Assembly: GCA_005793615.1 (NCBI GenBank)
Contig: SXRI01000289.1
Span: forward strand, 1-6,802
DNA: 6,802 bases
From: Bdellovibrionales bacterium
Lineage (GTDB): Bacteria > Bdellovibrionota > Bdellovibrionia > Bdellovibrionales > JAMPXM01
Direction: 5' to 3'
In this document: piece after piece, positions 1 through 6,076 of the stretch
How positions within the stretch are numbered: the stretch's first letter is position 1
Layout of the letters: the number at the start of each line of letters is the position of its first letter
The notes under the pieces: generated by a model
Databases searched by the model: none
Seen by the model: the letters and a program-made list of their open reading frames with translations, nothing else
What the model was told of the DNA's origin: nothing
Program-made: the position numbers and the translations under genes

Positions 1-380
1 AGAGCAAAAATCTCGACACCGAAAAAGCCACTTATGCCTTCGTAAAATTCATGGCGAGTCCCGAGGTGCAGAAAAAATGGCACTCGGTTACCGGGTATTT
101 TCCGATTCGCAATGACGTGATCGAGAGTCTAAAAGCTGAAGGCTTTTACGAACGCTTTCCGGTGGCATGGACGGCAATCGAACAAGTGCGCTCCAGCCCT
201 GAAATTATCGCCACGCAAGGTGCACTCACACCGGTTTTTCAGTTGATGCGAGAACATATGATGACAGCGATTGAAGAGATCCTCACCGGCCACAGCGATT
301 TTGATAGCGCGATGAAAAAGGCGAAAGCAAAAACTGATTTTGCTCTCGCTCGCGACGCCCGCGCCCGCTTAGTTGAGTGA
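1..380 (+). CDS. ugpB: UgpB-like ABC transporter substrate-binding protein, C-terminal part (5' truncated)
   Basis: This is the C-terminal 125 residues of an extracellular solute-binding protein of the UgpB type (family 1). Such proteins capture sn-glycerol-3-phosphate, its diesters or sugars in the periplasm and deliver them to a UgpAE-UgpC permease. The frame is open from the window edge (first full codon at 3) to the TGA at 378-380, so the ATG at 51 is internal and not the start. Conserved features are the block FVKFMASPEVQKKWH, the motif WHSVTGYFPIR, GFYERFP about 20 residues later, and a C-terminal helical tail with EEILTG. From memory, E. coli UgpB has the same order (WHQKTGYLPV, then GFYDKNP). 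No permease or ATPase gene follows. The next gene is convergent, so this is the last gene of its unit, and any ugpA/E/C partners must lie upstream. Glycerol-3-phosphate as ligand is inferred from similarity; a maltose- or other sugar-type ligand remains possible. Confidence 0.85.
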   Translation, partial: SKNLDTEKATYAFVKFMASPEVQKKWHSVTGYFPIRNDVIESLKAEGFYERFPVAWTAIEQVRSSPEIIATQGALTPVFQLMREHMMTAIEEILTGHSDFDSAMKKAKAKTDFALARDARARLVE

Positions 381-418
381 CACAGCCATCAACAGGCCTC
401 TCAAGAGCGAAATTCAGG

Positions 419-922
419 TCACGCTAGCGAGCGCAACAAAGCCGGGGGCGCAAGCCAGAGTAAACGCCCGTGGGAAGCTTTCGGTTCTTGCGCAAACTCA
501 AGCAAACAGGCGCCGCCCTTTTTGATCTCAAACTGTGATTTCTTAGAACCACTTACTAGCCAAGAAACCAATGTTGAAAGCTGAGGCTCGTGTCCCACAA
601 TCGCAAGAAAATCGTCAGCACCCGCACAAATTGAGGCCAGCCATTTCGCGCACTCTCGAACATCGCCGTCCGGGCGCAAAACTTCCGTTGTCATAACCTG
701 TATCCCGGGCCAGGATTTTTGTAGAATCTCGGCCGTTTGCAATGCACGGATCAGCGGACTCACCATCATCTGAGATGGTTTCTCAGCAAGAAACCGACTC
801 AGGCCTTTGGCGGCCTTTTTCATCCTCCGCATACCTTCTGTGGTCAGAGGGCGATCATCGTCTTCGCCAAAGAACGCAGCTCGATTTTCAGCGATCGCAT
901 GACGTACGATGAGAAGCCTCAT
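419..922 (-). CDS. sixA: Phosphohistidine phosphatase SixA
   Basis: This is a small histidine-phosphatase-superfamily enzyme (167 aa; E. coli SixA is about 161 aa) that removes phosphate from phosphohistidine in proteins. The N-terminal signature is LLIVRHAIAEN with catalytic His8 and Arg7, the RHA form common in SixA. RPLTTEG follows at 24-30, then SPLIRALQTA with Arg59, and IVGHEP with the second catalytic His111. There is no signal peptide or membrane segment, so it acts in the cytoplasm. The ATG at 922-920 overlaps the TGA of ppk by four bases, and a GAGGAG lies just upstream inside ppk, so the two are almost certainly one transcript with coupled translation. No terminator is visible in the 38 bases between it and the convergent ugpB-like gene. 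Its substrate is not shown by the sequence. Known SixA targets are phosphotransfer proteins, and the PPK phosphohistidine is a possible local target by inference. Confidence 0.93.
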   Translation of the reverse strand: MRLLIVRHAIAENRAAFFGEDDDRPLTTEGMRRMKKAAKGLSRFLAEKPSQMMVSPLIRALQTAEILQKSWPGIQVMTTEVLRPDGDVRECAKWLASICAGADDFLAIVGHEPQLSTLVSWLVSGSKKSQFEIKKGGACLLEFAQEPKASHGRLLWLAPPALLRSLA

Positions 923-3168
923 GACTCCTCAATCCCCTGTTCTTCGAGAGCACGAGCATAGCGCGAACGCGTGAGTTCCATAAGGCGACGATGTGTACCC
1001 AAATCGTCCTCACCAGGCTTTGGTTTGAACTGCACATAACTGCCGTCAGATTGCATCTCCCATGCCTGGCGCCGATCACCAAGCATGACATCAAAGATCT
1101 CCATCAATCGCTCGCGCAATCGAGGCTCCTCGATCGGAACGACGACTTCGATTCGCGCCAAAAGATTGCGGTACATGAGATCTGCCGAGCCGATAAAAAA
1201 ATCTCCCTCGAGCGGATTACCCTTCCCGTTCTGGAAATAAAAGATGCGGGAATGTTCCAAAAAACGCCCGATCACCGAAATCACCTTCAAACGATCGCTC
1301 ATTCCAGGAACCCTTGGACGTAAAGAACAAAAGCCACGAATGATCATATCGATCTGCACACCGGCACGTGAAGCCTCGTACAATTCGCGGCCGACACTGG
1401 CTTCTTCGAAGGAATTACATTTAATCACGATCCGAGCCGGGCGCCCCGCTCTGGCATGTTCAGCCTCGCGGCGAATCATTTGCACGAAACTGTCCTTCAT
1501 ATTGATGGGCGCCACTAATATCTTCTGATAATTCCGCTTGAGACTGCGACCGGTGAGAAAGTGAAAAAGCTCCACGGCATCGTCAGTGAATTCATATTTA
1601 CAGGTAAACAAACCCACGTCGGTGTAGAGTTTTGCGGTTTCACGGTGATAATTTCCTGTACCGATATGGGCGTAACAACGAACTCGCTCTTGCTCTTGTC
1701 GGATCACCAGCGCAACCTTTGAGTGCGTTTTTAAGCCGATCACGCCGTACACCACGTGCACGCCCGCGTTCTCAAGCTCCTGCGCCAAATGAATATTGCG
1801 TTCCTCATCAAAGCGGGCCTTAAGTTCGATCAGAACGACGACCTGCTTGCCACTCTCGGCGGCGCGAATCAGCCAAGGGATAAAAGGACTGTTGTCGCCA
1901 GTACGGTACAGTGTCATTTTGATCGCGAGAACCTTCGTGTCTTCCGATGCTTGTTTGACGAATCGCTCGACACTGCCGGCAAAACTCTCAAACGGATGAT
2001 GAACCAGAATATCGCCCTCGCGAATCACCGAAAAAATATTTTCGCCTTCGTCTGCCAATCGTGGCGGCACGAGCGGCGTCCACGGCTCAAAGCGCAGTTG
2101 CGGCAGAGGAAGATCGGCGATCGGCTTCAGCGCCGTGTAGTCGAGAAGCGCCGGCACCTCGAAAACCTCGGTTTCCGTCAGCTCAAGTTCATCCATCAAA
2201 AAACGAATCATCCACGGATCTGGATTGGGCCCGTGCTCAAGGCGCACCACTGCGGCAAAGCGACGCTGCTTCAACTCCTCCGCCACCATCTCCAGAAGAT
2301 CGTCGACGTCATCCTCGTCACGCTCGATCTCGGCATTGCGCGTGATTCGAAACGGCATCACATCGAGAACTGCCATATCGGGAAACAAGCCCTTGAGATT
2401 GTGGTGAATCATCTCCATCAGAGAAACAAAACGAAATTGCTTGGGACTGGAGCTCGGCCCACGCACCTGAATCCATTGCGGAAAGATCTTCGGCACCTTG
2501 ACGCGCGCAAAAAGTTTCTCATCTTTTTCGGGGTGGCGCAAAGTCACACCGAGTGAGATTGAAAGATTGGAGATAAACGGAAACGGCAACCCCGGATCAA
2601 CCGCTAGCGGCGTCAACACAGGAAACACATTTTGTTTAAAATAAGTAGTTGCCAGCTGTTGTTCCTCGGCCGTGAGCCGGTCCCACGTCAAAAGATGCAC
2701 CCCTGCTTGCGCCAACTCCACCTGTAAAACGTTTAAGAACGAGTCGGCTTGTTTTTCTATGTCCGCCATCACTCGGGCGCGGATTGCCGCAAGCTGCTGC
2801 ACCGGGGTCATGCCGCCCGAGCGCCGTTGCACGCCGAGTTCGACGTGATGTTTGAGTCCGCCGACCCGTTTCATGAAAAACTCATCGAGATTGGAAGTGA
2901 AAATACCCAAAAATCGCACTCGTTCCAAAAGTGGCGTTCGTGGGTCGAGAGCTTCATGCAAAACTCGAGAATTGAATTCAAGCCACTCGATTTCTCTATT
3001 GAGAAATTCCTGTGGCGGCTCTTCCGGCAATTGCTCGATCGCTTGCTTCTTTTTCGAGCGTCGCGAAGTCTTTTTCTCCGTGGTCGCCACCACTGAAGGG
3101 TCGGCTGACTTTTCAAGAGACTTTTCAGCTGATTTCTCGTTCGCCTTGTGCGGTTTTTTTGTCGTCAT
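919..3168 (-). CDS. ppk: Polyphosphate kinase 1 (PPK1)
   Basis: PPK1 reversibly transfers the gamma-phosphate of ATP to a growing inorganic polyphosphate chain through a phosphohistidine intermediate. The protein has 749 residues (E. coli about 688). The N-terminal domain begins at about residue 54 with FLNREIEWLEFNSRVL, followed by FLGIFTSNLDEFFMKRV at 87-102. The middle domain contains HHPFESF (390-396) and IELKARFDEERNIH (447-460). The catalytic domains contain GLKTHSK, with the expected autophosphorylated His482, AHIGTGNYH (500-508), and FLEHSRI with His639, matching E. coli His435 and His592. All key residues are present, so the enzyme should be active. Residues 1-52 form a charged, disordered-looking extension rich in Lys, Glu and Ser that is not part of the standard fold. 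The next internal Met is residue 99, inside the conserved core, so the ATG at 3168 is kept as start despite lacking a Shine-Dalgarno sequence. The gene is followed by sixA with a 4-base overlap. Confidence 0.97.
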   Translation of the reverse strand: MTTKKPHKANEKSAEKSLEKSADPSVVATTEKKTSRRSKKKQAIEQLPEEPPQEFLNREIEWLEFNSRVLHEALDPRTPLLERVRFLGIFTSNLDEFFMKRVGGLKHHVELGVQRRSGGMTPVQQLAAIRARVMADIEKQADSFLNVLQVELAQAGVHLLTWDRLTAEEQQLATTYFKQNVFPVLTPLAVDPGLPFPFISNLSISLGVTLRHPEKDEKLFARVKVPKIFPQWIQVRGPSSSPKQFRFVSLMEMIHHNLKGLFPDMAVLDVMPFRITRNAEIERDEDDVDDLLEMVAEELKQRRFAAVVRLEHGPNPDPWMIRFLMDELELTETEVFEVPALLDYTALKPIADLPLPQLRFEPWTPLVPPRLADEGENIFSVIREGDILVHHPFESFAGSVERFVKQASEDTKVLAIKMTLYRTGDNSPFIPWLIRAAESGKQVVVLIELKARFDEERNIHLAQELENAGVHVVYGVIGLKTHSKVALVIRQEQERVRCYAHIGTGNYHRETAKLYTDVGLFTCKYEFTDDAVELFHFLTGRSLKRNYQKILVAPINMKDSFVQMIRREAEHARAGRPARIVIKCNSFEEASVGRELYEASRAGVQIDMIIRGFCSLRPRVPGMSDRLKVISVIGRFLEHSRIFYFQNGKGNPLEGDFFIGSADLMYRNLLARIEVVVPIEEPRLRERLMEIFDVMLGDRRQAWEMQSDGSYVQFKPKPGEDDLGTHRRLMELTRSRYARALEEQGIEES
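925..930 (-). promoter_or_regulatory. Ribosome-binding site of sixA
   Basis: The sequence GAGGAG lies two bases before the sixA ATG, within the last codons of ppk. The spacing is short for a full GGAG pairing but workable through the GAGG part (4-base gap). With the ATGA stop-start overlap it suggests that ribosomes finishing ppk re-initiate on sixA. Confidence 0.5.
3103..3138 (-). repeat. Tandem 12-base repeat encoding EKSx units in the PPK N-terminal tail
   Basis: Residues 11-22 of PPK read EKSA-EKSL-EKSA, three copies of a four-residue unit encoded by three imperfect 12-base units. They sit in the low-complexity N-terminal extension and are followed by a basic cluster (KKTSRRSKKK, residues 32-41). 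The repeat is visible in the sequence; any function is unknown. Confidence 0.7.
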
Positions 3169-3175
3169 GTTGGAA

Positions 3176-3204
3176 ATTTTAGCATCAAACGAGGCATCTA
3201 TTAA
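3176..3204 (-). promoter_or_regulatory. Predicted sigma70-type promoter of ppk-sixA
   Basis: On the minus strand, TTAATA (3204-3199, 4 of 6 consensus bases) is followed after 17 bases by TAAAAT (3181-3176, 5 of 6). A TGC directly before the -10 makes an extended -10 element. The predicted transcription start falls at about 3169, next to the ppk ATG at 3168. No Shine-Dalgarno sequence exists between the -10 and the ATG, so the transcript may be leaderless. Confidence 0.55.
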
Positions 3205-3214
3205 ACAAATCTCT

Positions 3215-3226
3215 GTCAGCGTCAGC
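3215..3226. repeat. Tandem GTCAGC hexamer between divergent promoters
   Basis: Two exact copies of GTCAGC stand head to tail, followed by the related GACGAC, midway between the predicted ppk promoter and the promoter of the rightward operon. The first copy belongs to CTGTCAG, which resembles one half of a PhoB box, but the 11-base periodicity of a true Pho box is absent. It could be a regulator site or chance. Confidence 0.25.
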
Positions 3227-3237
3227 GACGACCGGGC

Positions 3238-3266
3238 TTGTCAACGCCAAAGGCCCTTGCTACGCT
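3238..3266 (+). promoter_or_regulatory. Predicted sigma70-type promoter of the DUF432-like/mscS operon
   Basis: TTGTCA (3238-3243, 5 of 6 consensus bases) is separated by 17 bases from TACGCT (3261-3266, 3 of 6, including the important first T, second A and last T). A TG at 3258-3259 supplies an extended -10. The predicted start of transcription is near 3273, about six bases before the ATG at 3279, which leaves no room for a ribosome-binding site. Confidence 0.45.
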
Positions 3267-3278
3267 CAAGCTCAAACC

Positions 3279-4151
3279 ATGACGACACTTAATTTTCATA
3301 GCTGGTGGGGCCGGCAAACAATTGAGCCGCAACGCACTGACCTCTGGCAAATGGGTCCGCTTAATCTTTGGGTTCAACATCTTGCTCATCGCTGGACCTT
3401 GAGTTGGACTCACTCCGGAGATTGGCTTGAACCCCGGGTACGCATTGTCCCAGGAGTCGCAGCAGGTGAACTGCCGCCGCCTAACGCCACGCAGGTGAAC
3501 TTTGTTTTAGGCTCAAGCCCTCGATCCGACTTGCTTTTTGTACCTAGCCTAGCGGATCGCCCCCTGATCAACCGCTTAGCCTCGCCGCTTCATATACTTC
3601 CTGGTGAGACCGCGAGTCTCTATGTTCTTTCACCGCTTCGTTTGCGCATAGAGGTCGCGGAGAATAGCAAGGTGCTGCAAGAGATTCCGACACATCGTCT
3701 TTCTGACACTTGGTTCGGGCCGATTTCATCGCCTTCTTCTGCCCTGGCTACCGGACCGACTCCGCTATCGCAGAAGGCTCCGACAGGCGAGCTGTGCTAC
3801 GCGAGTTCATTACCGGCGTTTCTTGAGCTGCGCGAAGTACCGATTCGTCTTCACTGCGCCATCAGTGCGATTTCTATTCGCAATGCCGGCAAGGAAACCT
3901 TGCGGGTCGAGCGCATCAACGTGCCATTACCACGGTTGTCGCTTTTCTATTCACCACGCACCGGATTTTGGACGGACGCATTTTCCCTGGTTTGCGAAGG
4001 GAGTGATGAACTCGCTTCATTGAAGCTTGAGCGTCAGCCCCCTGCCGAGGCCAGTCCCAGCCAATTTGTCGCCGGCCCCAGGCAGGCACAACCAGATTCC
4101 ATGGCCGTCATTAGGGCGGTGGGTTCTTTGTTTCGCGAAAGGCACTTGTAA
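3279..4151 (+). CDS. DUF432-like protein of unknown function, paired with MscS
   Basis: This 290-residue protein has no signal peptide and no membrane-length hydrophobic segment, so it is probably cytoplasmic. Its pattern resembles the DUF432 family: a Trp-rich start, a VPSLADRP block (88-95), a PG turn before a beta segment (LPGETASLYVLSPL, 107-120), LSDTWFG (141-147), GELCYA (170-175), and a beta-rich second half ending near GFWTDAF (229-235). The last 55 residues look flexible (Pro, Ala, Gln rich) and end in a basic segment. I assign the family from motif memory, so the assignment is tentative, and its biochemical role is unknown. Its TAA is followed immediately by the mscS ATG, so the two are co-transcribed and a role in regulating or assembling the channel is the simplest inference. 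There is no Shine-Dalgarno sequence before its ATG, and the predicted promoter lies only about 13 bases upstream. Confidence 0.85.
   Translation: MTTLNFHSWWGRQTIEPQRTDLWQMGPLNLWVQHLAHRWTLSWTHSGDWLEPRVRIVPGVAAGELPPPNATQVNFVLGSSPRSDLLFVPSLADRPLINRLASPLHILPGETASLYVLSPLRLRIEVAENSKVLQEIPTHRLSDTWFGPISSPSSALATGPTPLSQKAPTGELCYASSLPAFLELREVPIRLHCAISAISIRNAGKETLRVERINVPLPRLSLFYSPRTGFWTDAFSLVCEGSDELASLKLERQPPAEASPSQFVAGPRQAQPDSMAVIRAVGSLFRERHL
4137..4142 (+). promoter_or_regulatory. Ribosome-binding site of mscS
   Basis: GAAAGG lies nine bases before the mscS ATG, inside the 3' end of the preceding gene. It is a moderate Shine-Dalgarno match and supports the ATG at 4152 as the start. Confidence 0.5.
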
Positions 4152-5024
4152 ATGGCCGCGCCAACTTTGAGCGAACAGATTCAAGAAGTCATGACACGAA
4201 AACATCTTTTTGATGCATTCATGGCATTGATGATTTTGTTGGCAGGCTCAATGCTGGCGAGGCGTACCCGAACAGTACTCGGCGGCCTCGAACGACTTGA
4301 TCCGCAGATGCGCCTCATGTTCTCAAAGATCAGCTACTACGGAATTTTATTCGGGGCTCTGGCTGCGGCCCTAAGTCAAATCGGTGTCGATATAAAAGTG
4401 ATTGTCGGCGCGGCCGGAGTCTTGACGGTCGCTGTGGGTTTTGCGGCGCAAACATCGGCCTCCAATCTGATCAGCGGTCTTTTTCTCATGATCGAACGCC
4501 CCTTCGTGGTTGGCGATGTCATTGCCATCGGCGCGGTCGGAGGCACCACTGGCGAAGTGATGTCCGTTGATCTGCTCTCAAGCAAGATTCGAACCTTCAC
4601 TAATCTGATGATTCGCATTCCGAACGAGACTTTGGTGAAATCGCAAATCATCAACTATTCATATTTTCCGCTCCGCCGAGTCGATTTCAATGTGAACGTG
4701 ATCTATAAATCGGATTTACATTTGGTCGAACGCGTTTTGCGCGAGGTAGCAGGGGCACACCCACTCAGTCTCGAAGATCCCCAACCCGTATTCTTGTTTA
4801 ATGGATTTAATGATGCCGGTATCGCGATACAGTTTCAGGTATGGACACTGAGCGATAACATGGTGACTCTGCAAAATGAGCTCTACCGCGACATCAAAAA
4901 CACCTTTGACGCGAACGGCATCGCTATCGCGTTTCCGAAGTCGGGATTGGACACTTCCGTCATGATGTCTACAGCTTCGGTGACGACAGCGCCACCTGCC
5001 AATCACACCAGCAAGATGCTTTGA
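4152..5024 (+). CDS. mscS: MscS-family small-conductance mechanosensitive channel
   Basis: This is an inner-membrane channel of 290 residues (E. coli MscS is 286) that opens under membrane tension and releases solutes during hypo-osmotic shock. Three hydrophobic segments are visible: about 19-35, 60-77 and the pore helix TM3 at about 83-115. TM3 carries the Gly/Ala-rich packing pattern GAAGVLTVAVGFAAQ and then the family motif SNLISGLFLMIERPF. Leu106 and Leu110 sit where the MscS pore-constricting leucines are expected. The beta domain follows with VGDVI (120-124), GEVMSVDLLSSKIRTF (134-149) and IPNETLV (156-162). The C-terminal alpha/beta domain ends with GIAIAFPKSG (256-265). Only the final 25 residues, Ser/Thr/Ala rich, look unstructured. 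It starts directly after the stop of the DUF432-like gene. No obvious terminator follows in the 51 bases before the convergent DUF4097 gene. Confidence 0.95.
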   Translation: MAAPTLSEQIQEVMTRKHLFDAFMALMILLAGSMLARRTRTVLGGLERLDPQMRLMFSKISYYGILFGALAAALSQIGVDIKVIVGAAGVLTVAVGFAAQTSASNLISGLFLMIERPFVVGDVIAIGAVGGTTGEVMSVDLLSSKIRTFTNLMIRIPNETLVKSQIINYSYFPLRRVDFNVNVIYKSDLHLVERVLREVAGAHPLSLEDPQPVFLFNGFNDAGIAIQFQVWTLSDNMVTLQNELYRDIKNTFDANGIAIAFPKSGLDTSVMMSTASVTTAPPANHTSKML

Positions 5025-5075
5025 CCAATCAAGATCTGGCCAACGTATTTTGCCCCGAAAGACTAAGCTGCGAGA

Positions 5076-5819
5076 CTAATAGGACTTGATGGTGAGATTC
5101 CCTGATGCAGCTTTCATCGCCACTTTGAAATCAGCATTTTCACTGTCACCAAGCTCATTGACCACTTTACCGCTCGCAACGGTTAAATGGCTCTGAACTT
5201 TGGTTCCCTTGGGGAAAAACAGCTTGGCGTTGCCGCTAGCGACATTGATCTCGAGTTCACCTTTGAGCGCGGTCTTAGCAAAGCGTACTTCAAAGTTGCC
5301 GCTGCCGGAATCCAGCTTACCTCCGCCGACTAGACCTTTCACGGTGACATCGCCGCTACCGCTCTCACCCGATACGATCGCGAATTGGCCATCGGCCTTG
5401 AGATTGCCACTGCCGATTTTGAAATCGAGCTTTCCCTCGATACCCTTGATATCAACTGTCCCTGAACCCTCGGCAATCGTCAGGTTCACACTCTTAGGCA
5501 CGCGAATATCAACATCAGCGCGACAATCATCGGAATCAACAAAACCGCTTTGCTCAACTCTGACCACCAGGCGATCATCGACCCGCTCCAAGGTCAAAAC
5601 GCAAGTCGGTGCCCAAACCGTTTTGCTCACGCGAACTTTTGCTTTTGCGCCGCGATCGGCGGTGATGCGAATCGCACCTGAACGATTGGTGGCTTCGAGA
5701 TTCGATAAACCCGCGGTCGGAAACTCTTTCGTCTCGACGACGGAACCCGCAGCCTTTGCCTCAACTCCTGTTACGAAAACTAAGCTTGCCAGGGCACTCA
5801 ATAACACCAAATTCAGCAT
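5076..5819 (-). CDS. Secreted DUF4097/DUF2807-type beta-repeat protein
   Basis: This 247-residue protein has a hydrophobic N-terminus (residues 2-18) and a likely signal-peptidase I site after VEA (Ala21), so it is probably periplasmic or surface exposed. The n-region is unusual in lacking a Lys or Arg. The mature part is a series of short beta strands, each following a Ser-Gly turn, at residues 47, 119, 137, 155, 173, 195, 216 and 239. This is the pattern of the DUF4097/DUF2807 putative adhesin-like proteins, which form a beta-helix-like stack. The only two cysteines, Cys73 and Cys99, could form a disulfide after export. The ATG has a strong AAGGAG upstream. It is the last gene of the operon and starts 22 bases after the ferredoxin stop codon. 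The molecular function of the family is not established; adhesion or envelope roles are suggested only by fold. Confidence 0.85.
   Translation of the reverse strand: MLNLVLLSALASLVFVTGVEAKAAGSVVETKEFPTAGLSNLEATNRSGAIRITADRGAKAKVRVSKTVWAPTCVLTLERVDDRLVVRVEQSGFVDSDDCRADVDIRVPKSVNLTIAEGSGTVDIKGIEGKLDFKIGSGNLKADGQFAIVSGESGSGDVTVKGLVGGGKLDSGSGNFEVRFAKTALKGELEINVASGNAKLFFPKGTKVQSHLTVASGKVVNELGDSENADFKVAMKAASGNLTIKSY
5298..5465 (-). repeat. 18-residue SG(T/N/D) beta repeat inside the DUF4097 protein
   Basis: Residues 119-174 contain four Ser-Gly turns exactly 18 residues apart (119, 137, 155, 173), each followed by a short alternating hydrophobic strand: SGTVDIKG, SGNLKADG, SGDVTVKG, SGNFEVRF. Further copies at 195, 216 and 239 are spaced 21-23 residues. 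The DNA is not tightly repetitive, so this is an old protein repeat and not a recent duplication. Confidence 0.8.
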
Positions 5820-5825
5820 ACGAGT

Positions 5826-5831
5826 CTCCTT
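5826..5831 (-). promoter_or_regulatory. Ribosome-binding site of the DUF4097 gene
   Basis: AAGGAG (within AAGGAGA) lies six bases before the ATG at 5819, in the 22-base gap after the ferredoxin gene. It is the strongest Shine-Dalgarno match in the window apart from the GGAGG at 6679, and it fixes the start. Confidence 0.8.
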
Positions 5832-5841
5832 CGGAGCGATT

Positions 5842-6075
5842 CTACTCGGCGTTATTGCCGATAGCCTCTACAGGACAGCCTTCCATTGCTTCTTTACACT
5901 GATCCTCTTCTTGAGGGGAGGCAGGCTGCTTGGATAAGAATGCATGGCCATCGAGCTCGTGCATTTTGAAATTATCGGGTGCGACGATACAGCACGCATC
6001 ACAGGCGATACAGGTACGATCAACAAAAAACTTGCCAGTCGCATTCTCTGGCCAACGATCATTTTTATCCGCCAT
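5842..6075 (-). CDS. Single-cluster [4Fe-4S] ferredoxin
   Basis: This is a small soluble electron carrier of 77 residues. The cluster motif is C22-x2-C25-x2-C28 (TCIACDAC), with the fourth ligand Cys67 in GCPVEAIG near the end. This gives one [4Fe-4S] cluster, as in the single-cluster ferredoxins with an N-terminal WPEN...GKF(F/Y)VD lead-in. Two extra cysteines are present, Cys29 next to the cluster motif and Cys60 in QCKEAMEGCP. They could make the disulfide known in some monocluster ferredoxins, though this is inference. The protein is acidic, as expected of a ferredoxin. Its ATG lies one base beyond the stop codon of the DUF6580 gene, with AAGGAA inside that gene as ribosome-binding site, so it is the middle gene of a three-gene operon. 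Its redox partner cannot be read from the sequence. Confidence 0.93.
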   Translation of the reverse strand: MADKNDRWPENATGKFFVDRTCIACDACCIVAPDNFKMHELDGHAFLSKQPASPQEEDQCKEAMEGCPVEAIGNNAE

Positions 6076-6076
6076 C

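Noticed and set aside
381..418. Possible terminator between the convergent ugpB-like and sixA genes
   Set aside because: Only a 3-base CTC/GAG stem with a short loop is visible, with no T-run on either strand.
1756..2556. Plus-strand open frame of 266 codons opposite ppk
   Set aside because: It is entirely antisense to a fully conserved PPK1, is rich in His, Arg, Gln and Leu as reversed codons usually are, and shows no recognisable domain. It is a shadow of the ppk reading frame.
3279..5024. A duplicated gene pair, because the DUF432-like and MscS proteins are both 290 residues
   Set aside because: The two sequences share no motifs and differ in topology, so the equal length is coincidence.
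5025..5079. Possible terminator or repeat between mscS and the DUF4097 gene
   Set aside because: The region holds a 7-base direct repeat (AGACTAA, 13 bases apart), partly within the DUF4097 stop codon, but no stable hairpin or T-run. The repeat is short enough for chance.
5200..5937. Plus-strand open frame of 245 codons opposite the DUF4097 and ferredoxin genes
   Set aside because: It runs antisense through two recognisable genes and the gap between them. Its Ser/Pro/Leu/Thr-rich content is what the reversed Gly/Ser-rich repeat gives. No ribosome-binding site or domain was seen.
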